Counted from the stretch's first letter, positions 40,407 to 51,119 are shown. The stretch: DNA of 64,000 nucleotides from Spirosoma telluris (GCA_003259005.1 QLII01000001.1:3302501-3366500); one strand, 5' to 3'. Numbers and translations are program-made. The notes: generated by a model not told the origin, from the sequence alone.

Positions 40407-40444
40407 GCCTACTCCCATATATTGGTTTTACAAAACCTGCCCGT

Positions 40445-41479
40445 ATGATTCATTTAAATGATCGTTGGTTTCGCTTGGTTGGTATCCCGGTAATTGCTTT
40501 ACTGGGTGACTGGATTTTTTACGACCAAATTAACCGGCAGCATGGCCTTTCCTTCTGGCTCGACTATGGCGTAAGTTTAGTCGAAGCATCCCTGCTGTGG
40601 ACCATTAGTCGCTACGGTATTTACCGGTCGCGAAAGCGGTATCCAACCCTGAGTCAGACGCAGCAACGGATTATCTTTCAAGTAGCGTGGTTTATTCTGA
40701 TCACTGGCCTGTTCAGACTGACCACCTCAGCGATTTACGATAGGACCATGATCTGGGGCTACCACTATGCCCCATTGCGTTACCTGTATAATATTGCCGT
40801 GGGTATCTTTTGCGTAATTCCCATTGCAGCTATTTATGAAGGCTTATATCTCTACCGACAGTGGCGATTGACCTATTTTGAAGCCGAAAAATTAAAGAAA
40901 ATCACCCTGCAAACCCAGCTCGAATCCCTTCGGGAACAGGTTAAACCTCATTTTCTGTTTAACAGCCTGAACACCCTGCAAGGGTTGGTGATGGAGGGTG
41001 AAAAAGATCAGGCTGTCACGTTCATCATCAACCTATCGCAGGTTTATCGGTACCTATTACAGAGTAATGAACAGTTAATTATCCCACTGGCGAAAGAACT
41101 GGAGTTTATACGGGCCTACGTCGATTTACTCAAGACTCGTTTTGAGAACGGGTTACTGCTGCACATCGACATTGCCCCTGACCTTCTGGCCTACTGTCTT
41201 CCACCCCTGACCGTACAGATGCTGATTGAAAACGCCGTTAAACACAATCGGGTGTCTTCCAGTCAGCCACTTACGATTCGGATTTACACGGACGCGGCTC
41301 AGAATGTTGTCGTCGTCAATAACCGACAACCCAAACAATCTGCCGTAACCTCAAACCGAATGGGGCTAACCAATATTGCAGCTAAATACCGACTGTTGAA
41401 CCAGGCCGATATTATTATCCATCAAACCGAAACAACGTTTCAGGTTTCCGTACCACTACTTAAAACAACCCCGGCATGA
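40445..41479 (+). CDS. LytS-type sensor histidine kinase
   Basis: 344 residues. Four membrane segments (about 10-140) are followed by a short helix and the His_kinase domain with phospho-acceptor H169 in LREQVKPHFLFNSLNTLQ. The ATPase motifs are MLIENAVKHN and NRMGLTNIAAKYRLL. Its stop overlaps the start of the response regulator (ATGA at 41476-41479), so the two are co-translated. It resembles the kinase at 19697 in layout but not closely in sequence. Confidence 0.92.
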   Translation: MIHLNDRWFRLVGIPVIALLGDWIFYDQINRQHGLSFWLDYGVSLVEASLLWTISRYGIYRSRKRYPTLSQTQQRIIFQVAWFILITGLFRLTTSAIYDRTMIWGYHYAPLRYLYNIAVGIFCVIPIAAIYEGLYLYRQWRLTYFEAEKLKKITLQTQLESLREQVKPHFLFNSLNTLQGLVMEGEKDQAVTFIINLSQVYRYLLQSNEQLIIPLAKELEFIRAYVDLLKTRFENGLLLHIDIAPDLLAYCLPPLTVQMLIENAVKHNRVSSSQPLTIRIYTDAAQNVVVVNNRQPKQSAVTSNRMGLTNIAAKYRLLNQADIIIHQTETTFQVSVPLLKTTPA

Positions 41480-42278
41480 ATATCCTCATTGTCGAAGATG
41501 AAGCGGTAGCCGCCCGCCAGTTAAAAGCCATGCTAAGCCGGGCAGGCAACGATATCGTTGTCCTGGCGGTATTAGACAGCATTGAAACGACTGTCGCCTA
41601 TCTGCGCCAGTCGTCCCGTCCCGACCTGATCTTACTGGACATTGAACTCTCTGATGGACAGAGTTTTGCCATCTTTAGCCAGGTAAGCGTAACAAGTCCA
41701 ATTATTTTCACGACCGCTTACGATGAGTATGCCCGGCGGGCTTTCGAAGTAAATAGTGTAGACTATCTGCTTAAACCGATTGACGAAGCCGCCCTAACGA
41801 AAGCCCTGGATAAATTTCGGCGGTTAAGCCAAACCTATGGTGGTATTCAACCGAACCAACTCAGCAACACCCATAGTCTACTGATCCCCATCGAGGAACT
41901 GGTTCGCCAGATCAATCAGTACCAGCCCCCGACTAACGTATTCCGGGATCGGTTTCTGGTACATATGGGGCAGCGCTTGGTACCCTGGAGGTAGCAGAAG
42001 TGGCTTATTTTTTCTCAGCCAATAAAGTAACCTATCTCAAAACGCAGTCTGACAAGCAGTATGCAATCGATTATTCGCTTGATGAGCTGGAACAATCGCT
42101 CGACCCCCGCCAGTTTTATAGAGCGAATCGGCAGTTTATTGTCAGCCACAAGGCTGTGCAGAAAGTACATGTCTATTTTACCAGTAAGCTGAAAGTAGAT
42201 CTCAGCCCATCGTCTGATGAAGATGTCATTATCAGTCGGGAAAAGGCTATGGGGTTTCGGCGCTGGTTAGGAGAATAG
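41476..42278 (+). CDS. LytTR-family response regulator (one frameshift)
   Basis: The receiver has E7-D8-E9, phospho-acceptor D55 in LILLDIELSDGQ and K in YLLKPIDEAAL. After GQRLVP the frame breaks in a CCC run near 41982; one base restores LEVAEVAYFFSANKVTYLKT, the start of the LytTR domain, which continues with FYRANRQFIVSHKAV and ends at 42278. It is the cognate partner of the overlapping kinase upstream. The frame break falls in the domain linker. Confidence 0.88.
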
Positions 42279-42460
42279 TCGGAGAAGGGGAGTGTAGACC
42301 GAAGTTTGATCGGAGGGCAATACGCCAAACCACATATGACGACTTAATACATCCAACAGGTAAGGTTTTTTTATTAATACAAATACCGTTCATTTAAATT
42401 TCTTAGTCAGACTAAGGCAACCAGCCAATTTAGAGTATCGGTTAAACTCAATCAGCCCTA

Positions 42461-42510
42461 TATGTAAGCACTTTTGTCTCATTTTGGAGCGTTTTAGGGA
42501 ACGATTATTT
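42461..42510 (+). repeat. dispersed hairpin repeat, partial
   Basis: CACTTTTGTCTCATTTTGGAGCG-type centre followed by TTTTAGGGAACGATTATTTTT. The left arm is missing. It lies between two plus-strand genes. The bases 42279-42460 show no gene. Confidence 0.55.
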
Positions 42511-42649
42511 TTACTAACTATCGACTCCAGTTAGCTGCACTCGCGGCACCTTCACCATACTAAAAAACGACAAAGCCCAACCTTCCCGAATCGACGTTTT
42601 CAACCAAAAATACCGATATTGGGAGCAACCTATTGGGTGCATCTGGCTT

Positions 42650-43818
42650 ATGGCATTCGGTTTTGCGGATCTGTTGGTCTGCTTCCTGATTTTCCAACTA
42701 GGCTTTGTTAGCCTGTTTCTGTTTTCCCTAAACCGGGGTAAGCCAACCAGCAATGGCCTGCTCGGCGGTGTTTTCGCGGTGCTGACCCTCAACCTGCTCG
42801 ATTCCTTACTGCTGGTCAAAGGCTTCTATGGCAACTACCCAAGCTGGGCAATGGGGGGAACAAATCTCGCTTTGCTAGTTGGACCCCTGCTCTGGCTGCA
42901 CACCCAATCGGTCATCTGCCGGCACTTTCGCCTGTGCTGGCAGCACGGCCTGCACAGCCTGCCCTTCCTCGTGCTGACCGCTAGCTCGCTGATGGCCTAC
43001 CATGCCCAGTCACCAGCGGAACAACGAAATATCCTACAGGCCATTCTCAACCAGCAGCTTCCAGCCCTGTTCTACGGAGTTTCCATTTTAGTTTTTAGTC
43101 ACTTTTTTACCTACCTGTTTTTAGCCCTACGACTGCTTGGTCGCTATAAGCGAGCGCTCACGAACCAGTTTTCAGCCGTTCAAAATAAGAATTTGAGCTG
43201 GCTTTTTTCCACGCTTATTTTCTTTTTAGTGTTTTTCGTCCTCAGTTTGGTCCGTTCGGCGGTCGCTCATTCTACCCTGGCCGCTTACCAACCGGTGGTA
43301 CTGGTCGTCTTGCTACTGGTGTTGCTGGTCTTCATCAATCGGTTTCTGCTTGGCGCCCTTCGCTCCCCAGAACTGTTTACCGGGCTGACCACTGACGAAC
43401 TGACTCAGGCGAGTCCACTGGCTGGGGCCCGTTTGGCCGATACCAATCAGGACGGTAAGACACCCGCGCTTATCCATGGGCCAATGCTCAACCGGCTGGC
43501 TGACTACATGCAAACCCATAAACCCTATCTGGAGCCCGAGATCACCCTGGATCAATTGGCCGGCCGGCTGGGCGTCCGGCCAAAATGCTGTCGACGGCCC
43601 TCAACGAAGGGCTGGGACAGCATTTTTTTGACTATATCAATCGCCACCGGATTGAGGAGGCCAAGCGGTTGTTTCGTCAGTCAACCGACGCTAAACTAAC
43701 GGTGCTGGAGGTGCTGTATCAGGTAGGATTCAATTCCAAATCGTCCTTCAACACCTTGTTCCGCAAATACACCGGCCAGACCCCCACCGACTACAAAAAC
43801 CAAACAAAGCCCGTTTGA
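42650..43818 (+). CDS. membrane-bound AraC-family regulator (one frameshift)
   Basis: The N-terminal half has six or seven hydrophobic segments (LLVCFLIFQLGFVSLFLFSL through VVLVVLLLVLLVFINRFLLG). The C-terminal part is an AraC helix-turn-helix pair (PEITLDQLAGRLGVRPKMLS and LTVLEVLYQVGFNSKSSFNTLFRKYTG). One base is missing near 43578. This 7TM-plus-AraC layout is common in Bacteroidota and is thought to link a membrane signal to transcription. The Lnt-like gene lies 111 bases downstream. Confidence 0.88.
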
Positions 43819-43929
43819 GGGGCTGCTGATCAAAAGTCGAACGGCGAAAAATGCGTTCGACTTTCTAAAGTCGGTCGAAACTGGAGAAGAGGACCAACAA
43901 CTTTGTTGGGTACATCAACCCTTACGGCC

Positions 43930-45575
43930 ATGCAACGCGTTGTTCTCTTCCGTTCCTTATTCACCCCACTTGTTCCAGCGGCCCTGCTGGTGGTCGGCGC
44001 CATCTGTCTGCTGCTGAGCTCCCCAAGTGGCTGCTACCCTAGGGCCCTGGCTGGCACCCGCCTTTTTTCTGTATTACGTGCAGCATACGGTTACCCAGCG
44101 CAAATGGCTCTGGCTGGTGATGGCCATGCTACCGGCCTCCCTGGCGGCCAACCTGCAGGTGATGCCTTTTCCCTGGTTTATCCTGCTGGCGGTACTGCTG
44201 CTGGAGGTGGGAAAAACCGCGTTGCTTTACCGGGTACACCGCTGGCTGGTCGGTGGGCAGACCGCGTTTAGTTGGACACTGGTGTTTCCGGCGCTGTGGA
44301 CGGTGCGCGAGTTTATCGAAACGCGGGGCGACATGGGGACATTTGCCTCGATCGCCAATACACAGTATGCTTTCCCCTGGCTGGTTCAGCTGGTATCCTG
44401 GACGGGACTTTGGGGAATTACTTTTCTGCTGTATTGGTTTGGCTCAGTCCTGGGCTGGGCCGTGCAGGCGCGGCTGGCGGGACGCTCATGCAGGCTAGGC
44501 TTCAGCGTCTACGCGGCTGTGCTGGGTACGGTGCTGGGGTTAGGGGCTTACCGATACCACACCAACCAGGCGGCTCAAGCCCCCGCCTGACGGTTGGCGG
44601 GGTAACTGTACCAACGCTACCAATCCTGGAAGCTCTTTATCAGGATGTGACCGGGAAATCCATTCATCTTGATCCAACCGTATCGCCCGGTTCCCCGCCT
44701 TGCAGGAAGCTAATCGTGGCCTGCTGGCCTTCGTTACCCAGACAGGCCGCTTTCCGCTCGGGCAAGCGGCCATCCAGCATCAGCAGGATAGCTTGTTTCA
44801 CCTTTCGCAACGGGCGGTGGAAAAAGGTGCCCGGCTGGTTTTATGGTCAGAGGGGAGTTCATTACTACTCAAGCAGGCCGAACCGGCTCTGCTGGCTCGA
44901 GGGCAGGCCTTTTCCGCTCGTCATCGCGTGTACCTGCTGATGGCCCTGGGAGTAGTGATGCCAGGGCCGATCTGGGCGGCTAATGGCACCAGCGTACGGC
45001 CTTTCCTGGAGAACAAGACCATACTGATTACCCCGTCAGGGCAGATTGCCAACGTTTTTTATAAGAACCATCCCGTCCCCCTGGTGGAGCCCAGCCGTTC
45101 CGGTGATGGCCAGATTCCAACATTGGCGACTGCCTACGGTAGGCTCGCCCCATCGATTTGTTACGACGCGGATCATATGGCCACCATGCAACAACTGGGC
45201 CAGAAGCGAATTGGTCTGCTGCTCTTACCCGCAGGTGACTGGCAGGCTATTTCCCCCTTCCATAGTTATATGGCTGTGTTTCGAGCGGTGGAGAATGGCT
45301 GCTCACTGGCCCGGCAGGTAAGTGGTGGCCTGTCGCTTTTTGTCGATTACCGGGGAAAGGTACTGGCCCGCCATGATGGCTACGCTCGGGGTGACAACCT
45401 AACGATAGTCTCCTTGCCCGTGAATAATGTGTCCACCCTATACACTCGGTTCGGGGACTGGCTGGCCTATGCAGCGATGGCCCTGCTGGCCGGGTTCGTT
45501 CTGCAGGCGATCCGGCAAAAACGACCAATCAAGCGAAAACCGATATCTACTCTATTCGTGTTGCCAGTCGCGTAA
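43930..45575 (+). CDS. apolipoprotein N-acyltransferase-like protein (about four frameshifts)
   Basis: An N-terminal membrane region (LAPAFFLYYVQHTV, WLWLVMAMLPASLA, PFPWFILLAVLLLEVGK, FSWTLVFPALWTVREFIE) is followed by a nitrilase-like domain: ARLVLWSEGSSLL with the catalytic Glu, FYKNHPVPLVEPS with Lys, and APSICYDADHM with Cys, then a C-terminal membrane helix. The order matches Lnt, which adds the third acyl chain to lipoproteins. Single bases are missing near 44020 (two), 44583 and 44697. It may be a second, divergent Lnt rather than the housekeeping one. Confidence 0.75.
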
Positions 45576-45970
45576 CCCATATGACGCTCTTGGCGATCCA
45601 TTCAGTAAGCCATCACCAGACGAATTATCCCTTTCTGATCAATCAATACGTGACTAGGGCAACTCCTGGTTAACTGGCTCCATCGGCATCCAACGGCATT
45701 AGGTCTAGGCCTATCCCTTGCTTATAGGTGTTCGAAAAACAATTAGTGGGGAGGCTACCCATGCCGTCCGGTTGCCACTTGCTCCATCGTACTCCTACCA
45801 ACCGATTGACCTGGCCAGCCCCATGGGTATCCTTAGTGAATACTTTCAGGAGCTCACCGCTGACTTGCGAACGCAACGATTCAGGATACACTATATCACC
45901 GTTTAACAAATCGCTTAAAGATTTATATTTAGGCTGTTATCATAACCCAACTGGACGATCCATTACACTC
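45576..45970. other. gene-free stretch with weak ORFs
   Basis: Two overlapping short frames face opposite ways (minus 45670-45909, plus 45718-45906). Both have fairly natural composition (for example NRLVGVRWSKWQPDGMGS on the minus strand), but neither has an identifiable domain or a closed start. One may be a gene remnant; I cannot choose. Confidence 0.25.
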
Positions 45971-46174
45971 ATGAATACACCGCAAACGCAGCAAACAAAA
46001 CGAACTTTCCGGGTCATTGCCTTACTGGGCGGCCTCTTCCTGGTGATCGGTGTCATTCTTCGCCTGAGTGGTTTACTCATCACGGCGACCTTTGCCATGG
46101 CCCTGGCTGGTGGCGTTGGCCTGTTACTTGGTTTAATTGGTATGGCAACGGCTCAACGAATGAAACCTAAATAA
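45971..46174 (+). CDS. small two-helix membrane protein, unknown
   Basis: 67 residues starting MNTPQTQQTKRTFR at ATG 45971, with two hydrophobic segments (VIALLGGLFLVIGVIL and ATFAMALAGGVGLLLGLIGM) and a basic C-terminus QRMKPK. Much longer frames upstream are not supported. There is no recognisable family. It stands alone on the plus strand, with about 590 bases to the next gene. Confidence 0.55.
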   Translation: MNTPQTQQTKRTFRVIALLGGLFLVIGVILRLSGLLITATFAMALAGGVGLLLGLIGMATAQRMKPK

Positions 46175-46389
46175 AAAGAGATAACGCACTGTTCTTAGCT
46201 TGGACTGACTATCCCTACATCTTGGTGTGTCAGGCACGGATCATTTCTAATAGCCTTATTCCGAGAAGCGGACGGCCTAAATGTGATTGCTTTGACAAAG
46301 CTTTTCGTCGTTCCCCTTTCTGACTAGCCGGTTAAACTTCGTTAAGTTATAACGATGCATCGCGCACTAAATAATCCGTTTTTGGAGCA

Positions 46390-46480
46390 GACCCATAATC
46401 GCTCAGTTATCTCAAGCAGGAGCGTTACTTGAGACGAAAGAACGTTCATATCCCTTCCAAAACGTTCTATAGCATACGAT
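46390..46480 (+). repeat. dispersed hairpin repeat with tail
   Basis: CAGTTATCTCAAGCAGGAGCG, TTACTTGAGACGAAAGAACG, then TTCTATAGCATACGATCC. In this copy CTCAAG and CTTGAG pair to make a tight inner stem. The flanking 46175-46389 and 46481-46761 contain no gene I can support. Confidence 0.65.
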
Positions 46481-46761
46481 CCAGCTGCCGAAACATTATC
46501 TAAATTTACTCAATTAACTACCTACTTAACTGTCCGGCTAGATCGAACTACATCAATCAGGTTTTCTTTAGTCAAACTATCCATCCAGCTTTCGCAAATA
46601 AACTGTACATTGACAGACTAGCCAGGTATTCACGCTAATTAATGACTTCAAAGTAGTTTTGACCTTCACAGTCAAAAAGTTGATCCATACAGCAAAGTCT
46701 GAACGACTAATTCACTTTAGTTTTGTCCTATTAATCAGTGGATTATCAACCCGCCTGCTAT

Positions 46762-47652
46762 ATGACGAATGTGTATGATTTCCTGAAATATCAGCCCGAA
46801 ACCTACCGGCAGCTCGTTGGCAAAGACCTGCTCATGGCGTATTATGATTGCCCACAGTCTCGTCAGCGCGATGAGATATTTACACACCACTGTTACCTAA
46901 CGTTTTCGGTCAGTGGCAGTAAATGGATTCATCGGCAAGGAAAAACCTGGTTGTTTTCAGCGGGCAATCTGGAGTTTTGTAAGAAAGGAGGATTTATACA
47001 GGAAGTTTTTCTAGATAAAGGCTACCGGGCAGTAACGTTTTATGTGCCGGATGTGTACCTCAAACAACTCATTCAGAACTTCCGCCACTTTTATAGAGGT
47101 CAGCCTACTACTAATCAGGCAACAGAACCAATTATTGAACTGGCCATGAATGAAACCTCAACAGGTTTTATTCAGACCTTACTAAACTTCTTTGAGCAGG
47201 AGCTGTCACCAACGGAGACTATATTAGAAGAGCGGTTCCGGGAGTTTTTTTATTCACTATTAATTAATCCCGACAATCACACGTTTGTTGCCTATCTCAA
47301 CAGCCTGACTGACCGCCCCCATACCTCTCTTTACGAGGTTATGGAAAGCAATTACATGTATAATCTGTCGCTGGAGGAATATGCCCGGATTGCGAATCGG
47401 AGTTTAGCTACGTTTAAGCGTGAATTTAAAAAACTGTTTGTGACAACGCCCGCCCAGTGGCTGATGCAGAAACGACTAGACTACGCGCTGGCCTTACTAA
47501 ACACGACTCAAAAAAGCATCAGTGATATTGTTTTTGAAAGTGGCTTTGAGAATAGCTCGCATTTTAGCCGGGTGTTTAAAGACAAGTTTGGTGCCTCACC
47601 TTTACATTATCGGAAACAAAAACCGCTTCAGACAGAAGCCGGACGGCCATGA
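46762..47652 (+). CDS. AraC-family transcriptional regulator, tandem copy 1
   Basis: 296 residues from ATG 46762 (MTNVYDFLKYQPETYRQLV), chosen because the paralogue downstream starts with the same motif. The N-terminal sensing domain (about 1-170) has YLTFSVSGSKWIHRQGKTW. The C-terminal helix-turn-helix pair is in LSLEEYARIANRSLATFKREF and KSISDIVFESGFENSSHFSRVFKDKFG. Its stop overlaps the next gene's start by four bases (ATGA), so both copies are made together. No frameshift is present. Confidence 0.92.
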   Translation: MTNVYDFLKYQPETYRQLVGKDLLMAYYDCPQSRQRDEIFTHHCYLTFSVSGSKWIHRQGKTWLFSAGNLEFCKKGGFIQEVFLDKGYRAVTFYVPDVYLKQLIQNFRHFYRGQPTTNQATEPIIELAMNETSTGFIQTLLNFFEQELSPTETILEERFREFFYSLLINPDNHTFVAYLNSLTDRPHTSLYEVMESNYMYNLSLEEYARIANRSLATFKREFKKLFVTTPAQWLMQKRLDYALALLNTTQKSISDIVFESGFENSSHFSRVFKDKFGASPLHYRKQKPLQTEAGRP

Positions 47653-48521
47653 TTAATGTCTATGAATTTCTGCGCTATCAGCCGAAGATTTACAAACAGT
47701 TCACTTGTAAAGACCTGCTGTTTGTTTATTACCACTGTCCGCAAGTTGTCAGAAAAGTAGATGTCTTTACCCATTACAACATTCTCTCCTTTGTGATTGA
47801 AGGCCGAAAGCTGATGCATCGGCCCGACGAAACCTTGTTACTGGAAGAAGGGCATTGCTATTTTCTCAAGACAGGTGCTTTTAATCAGGAGCTGTATCTA
47901 GATGAATGCTGGCGTTCCATGAATCTTTATATTCCAGACAGTTATCTGCAACAGCTTAGCAGCCATTACCAGCCGGAGAATAAACGAAAGGGCTTACCAG
48001 AACAGGCATTTAGACAGCTTAATGAACTAGAATTCAATCCGCTCACCAGGGAGTTATCGAAACACCTACTGGCTTCATTTGCTGAAGAGCCTACTCCGTC
48101 TGAAAATGTTCTTGAACAGCGTTTTCTGGATTTATTTCTGTCTATTCTGGAAGAACCCCGAAATCAGGCATTGGTAGACCACCTTAGTAAGCTGACTAAA
48201 AATACCCGTTCTGATTTATACACCGTCATGGAAACGAATTACATGTATAATCTGTCGCTTGCGGAGTTTGCTCAACTGGCTCACCAAAGCCTGCCCACAT
48301 TTAAGCGGGAATTTAAACGTATATTCCATACGACACCTGCTCAATGGCTGATGCAGAAACGACTGAGTCATACCGAAGTATTACTGAAAACTACCGAAAA
48401 AAGCATCAGCGACATTGCGCGGGAAAGTGGTTTCGAGAGCAACTCCCATTTCAGTCGAGTCTTTAAAAGCCAGTTTGGCAAATCCCCACTCCAGTATCGA
48501 AAGCAGTTGATTGTTGATTAG
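47649..48521 (+). CDS. AraC-family transcriptional regulator, tandem copy 2
   Basis: 290 residues, paralogue of the preceding gene over its full length: MINVYEFLRYQPKIYKQFT, then YNILSFVIEGRKLMHRPDE, ETNYMYNLSLAEFAQLAHQSL and KSISDIARESGFESNSHFSRVFKSQFG. The recognition-helix regions are very similar in the two copies, so they may bind the same sites. A flavoenzyme gene begins 37 bases downstream and is the obvious regulated partner. Confidence 0.92.
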   Translation: MINVYEFLRYQPKIYKQFTCKDLLFVYYHCPQVVRKVDVFTHYNILSFVIEGRKLMHRPDETLLLEEGHCYFLKTGAFNQELYLDECWRSMNLYIPDSYLQQLSSHYQPENKRKGLPEQAFRQLNELEFNPLTRELSKHLLASFAEEPTPSENVLEQRFLDLFLSILEEPRNQALVDHLSKLTKNTRSDLYTVMETNYMYNLSLAEFAQLAHQSLPTFKREFKRIFHTTPAQWLMQKRLSHTEVLLKTTEKSISDIARESGFESNSHFSRVFKSQFGKSPLQYRKQLIVD

Positions 48522-48558
48522 ACTAATCGTTTATATTCTTAATCCGTAATCCTCTTTT

Positions 48559-49938
48559 ATGATGGACACACTTCATATTACCGAACTGCAAACGCGTGTG
48601 CGGGGACAATTGATTGATCCTCAGCATACAGACTACCATACTACCCGGAAGATTTATAACGGCATGATTGACAAAAGCCCATCGCTGATTGCCCGGTGTA
48701 CCTGTGTAGAGGATGTGGTTACGATGGTCAATTATGCGCGTGAGCACAACCTATTGGTGGCGGTGCGAGGTGGAGGGCACAATGGTGCTGGACTGGGTAT
48801 CTGCGATGATGGGGTAGTCATTGATCTGTCAGGAATGAAACATATTGACGTAGACCCCGATAAGCAAACCGTTTTAGTAGAAGGTGGCTGCTTGTTAAAC
48901 GAACTGGACGCGGTCACACACCCTTATGGCTTAGCTGTACCAACTGGTATCAATGGAACAACGGGCGTAGCGGGGCTGACTCTTGGTGGGGGGGTGGGCT
49001 ACTTAACCCGGCACTGCGGCTTAACTATTGATAATCTGCTGGAAGCCAACCTGGTATTGGCTGATGGAAGCGTGGCAAAAGCGTCTGCCAGCGAAAACGA
49101 AGATTTGTTCTGGGCGATTCGGGGAGGAGGAGGGAATTTTGGTATTGTTACGTCTTTCTTATTCCAGGCACATCCGATTAGCACCGTAGTCGCCGGGCCG
49201 ATGCTGTGGCACATGGACGATGCCCGTGACATCTTACGTTGGTACCGAACGTTTATTAAAGAAGCCGCTGACTCGCTCAATGGCTGGTTTGCTTTTCTGA
49301 CGGTACCACCCGGTCCACCTTTCCCGGAGGAACTTCATCTGAAAAAGATGTGCGGTATTGTCTGGTGCTACAGTGGCCCAATCGAAAATGCTGATTCTGT
49401 TTTTGAGCCAATACGTCAGTTCAGGAAGCCCGTCTTTGAAATGATTGGTCCGATGCCTGTACCCGTGATGCAGGGTATGTTTGATCCGCTGTATCCACCA
49501 GGACTGCAATGGTACTGGAAAGGCGACTACATGAACGAACTAAGCGATGAAGCGATCGAGCAGCACCTTACCTATGGCGAAGCCCTGCCCTCGATGCTAT
49601 CGACTATGCACCTCTATCCCATCGACGGAGCAGCCTCGCGGGTGAGCAACGAGGCCACGGCCTGGGGATACCGCCAGGCCACCTGGGCGATGGTCATTGC
49701 CGGGGTCGACCCAGATCCGGCTAACAAAGATGTTGTTACCACCTGGGCACGCGACTACTGGCAGTCCTTGCATCCGTTTAGCGCGGGTGGGTCATACATC
49801 AATTTTATGATGGAAGAAGGCGAAGATCGCGTGAAAGCTACTTATGGGGCGAACTACGACCGGTTAGTCGCGATCAAAACCTTGTATGACCCGACTAATT
49901 TCTTCCGGATAAACCAGAATATTCCTCCGGTGCGTTAA
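48559..49938 (+). CDS. FAD-binding oxidoreductase of the BBE/GOOX family
   Basis: 459 residues. The FAD-binding domain (about 40-210) includes LLVAVRGGGHNGAGLG, where H74 is the expected 8-alpha-histidyl FAD link, TGVAGLTLGGGVGYLTR, and LFWAIRGGGGNFGIVTSF. The position of the second, cysteinyl FAD link has GINGTTGVAG, so I predict a single covalent bond. The C-terminal BBE segment is DPTNFFRINQNIPP. The family oxidises sugars, alkaloids or similar alcohols with O2. The substrate is unknown. It has no signal peptide. Confidence 0.93.
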   Translation: MMDTLHITELQTRVRGQLIDPQHTDYHTTRKIYNGMIDKSPSLIARCTCVEDVVTMVNYAREHNLLVAVRGGGHNGAGLGICDDGVVIDLSGMKHIDVDPDKQTVLVEGGCLLNELDAVTHPYGLAVPTGINGTTGVAGLTLGGGVGYLTRHCGLTIDNLLEANLVLADGSVAKASASENEDLFWAIRGGGGNFGIVTSFLFQAHPISTVVAGPMLWHMDDARDILRWYRTFIKEAADSLNGWFAFLTVPPGPPFPEELHLKKMCGIVWCYSGPIENADSVFEPIRQFRKPVFEMIGPMPVPVMQGMFDPLYPPGLQWYWKGDYMNELSDEAIEQHLTYGEALPSMLSTMHLYPIDGAASRVSNEATAWGYRQATWAMVIAGVDPDPANKDVVTTWARDYWQSLHPFSAGGSYINFMMEEGEDRVKATYGANYDRLVAIKTLYDPTNFFRINQNIPPVR

Positions 49939-50352
49939 GGTTTATTTCCATTTGATATCGGTTGTGTAAAAGCTTTCTTTCAACCGATATCTATCCCACT
50001 TGCTCTGTTTCCCCAGGTTAAGACAGTGCCATTCCGTCCCAGAGATGCCTATCCGTACTTAAAATCGGCAGCTTGGACTCGTTCAGCAAATAGGTTGTGG
50101 CACGGGTTGTGCCCCCTGCGACACCGTCGCGGCCGGTTCGGGGCTGCCCCTGCGGGCCGCTGCCAGGCGATCGTAGGTAAGTTGACCATCCCTAGGTTTA
50201 TGCCCCCGATAATCGTCGAAACAGGACGAAACATGGCGCTACCAATATCGGCGGTATCTGACCGTCCGGCTATTGTTGTTTGTCGCCTTTACCGGAAAAA
50301 CGACACACTCCTATTGTTTTTTTATCATCTATACAGTTAACCTTTATGTATT
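49939..50352. other. gene-free stretch with GC-rich segment
   Basis: Bases 50105-50170 are a very GC-rich block (CGACACCGTCGCGGCCGG and CTGCGGGCCGCTGCC) in otherwise average DNA. A frame at 50026-50340 crosses it, but its text is dominated by arginine and proline and is not convincing. I see no clear repeat boundary, although the block recalls the core of the CTAG elements. Confidence 0.3.
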
Positions 50353-51057
50353 ATGGAGCCAATCAACAAACATCCATCAACACCCCGTCGCGAATTTCTG
50401 GGTGCACTGACCAGTGGGGTAGCTGCGTTGAGCATAGCCACCCTTGTCAACCCTCAACCTGTGCTGGCCCACACCGGGCTTTCAGATGGGGGAAATGTGG
50501 ATACGGCCGATGCTTGGATCAACTCGATTAAAGGTAAACACAAAGTCGTTTTTGATGCGACCCGCCCCCACGACCTTTTTCCCTTTGCTTGGCCACGCGT
50601 TTTTCTGACCACCAATGGGGCCACAGGTACCCCCGAAGCGGAGACTGGTGTGGTCGTCGTACTGCGCCACAACGCGATTCCGTATGCGTTTGAAGATCGA
50701 TTATGGGCGAAATATAAGTTCGGCGAGGTGTTCAAGGCCACTGACCCAGCCACCAATGTACCCGCTACCCGAAACCCATTCTGGAAACCAAAGGCTGGTG
50801 ATTATACATTTCCCGGGGTAGGTAATGTCGCCATAGGCATCGATGAATTACAAGTCAGTGGGGTGAAATTCTGCGTCTGTGATGTGGCAATGACCGTGTA
50901 TAGTACAGCGCTGGCCCAAGGGATGAACCAAAATCCGGAGGAAGTGAAAAAAGATTGGATAGCTGGGTTGTTGCCTGGTATCCAGCCAGTACCTTCAGGC
51001 GTGTGGGCATTAGGACGAGCGCAGGAAAAAGGATGCGCATACATTTTTGCGGGTTGA
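50353..51057 (+). CDS. Tat-exported DsrE-like protein
   Basis: 234 residues. A twin-arginine signal (PRREFLGALTSGVAALSIAT, R12-R13) ends after VLAHTG. The mature part has KHKVVFDATRPHDLFPFAWP, TGVVVVLRHNAIPYAFEDRLW and VSGVKFCVCDVAMTVYSTALA, the strand-helix order of the DsrE/DsrF fold, with the cysteine pair in KFCVCDVAM at the position of the sulfur-carrying residue. It is therefore likely folded in the cytoplasm and exported. A TauE/SafE transporter follows at 62 bases. Confidence 0.82.
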   Translation: MEPINKHPSTPRREFLGALTSGVAALSIATLVNPQPVLAHTGLSDGGNVDTADAWINSIKGKHKVVFDATRPHDLFPFAWPRVFLTTNGATGTPEAETGVVVVLRHNAIPYAFEDRLWAKYKFGEVFKATDPATNVPATRNPFWKPKAGDYTFPGVGNVAIGIDELQVSGVKFCVCDVAMTVYSTALAQGMNQNPEEVKKDWIAGLLPGIQPVPSGVWALGRAQEKGCAYIFAG

Positions 51058-51119
51058 GCCACAAAAAAACTTCAAATCACATTAAGTACATATTGGCTCC
51101 GCGGATTAAACTGACATGT

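Noticed and set aside
50026..50340. Plus-strand frame that could be a transposase remnant
   Set aside because: Only arginine- and proline-rich text from a GC-rich block; no transposase motif or inverted ends could be found.
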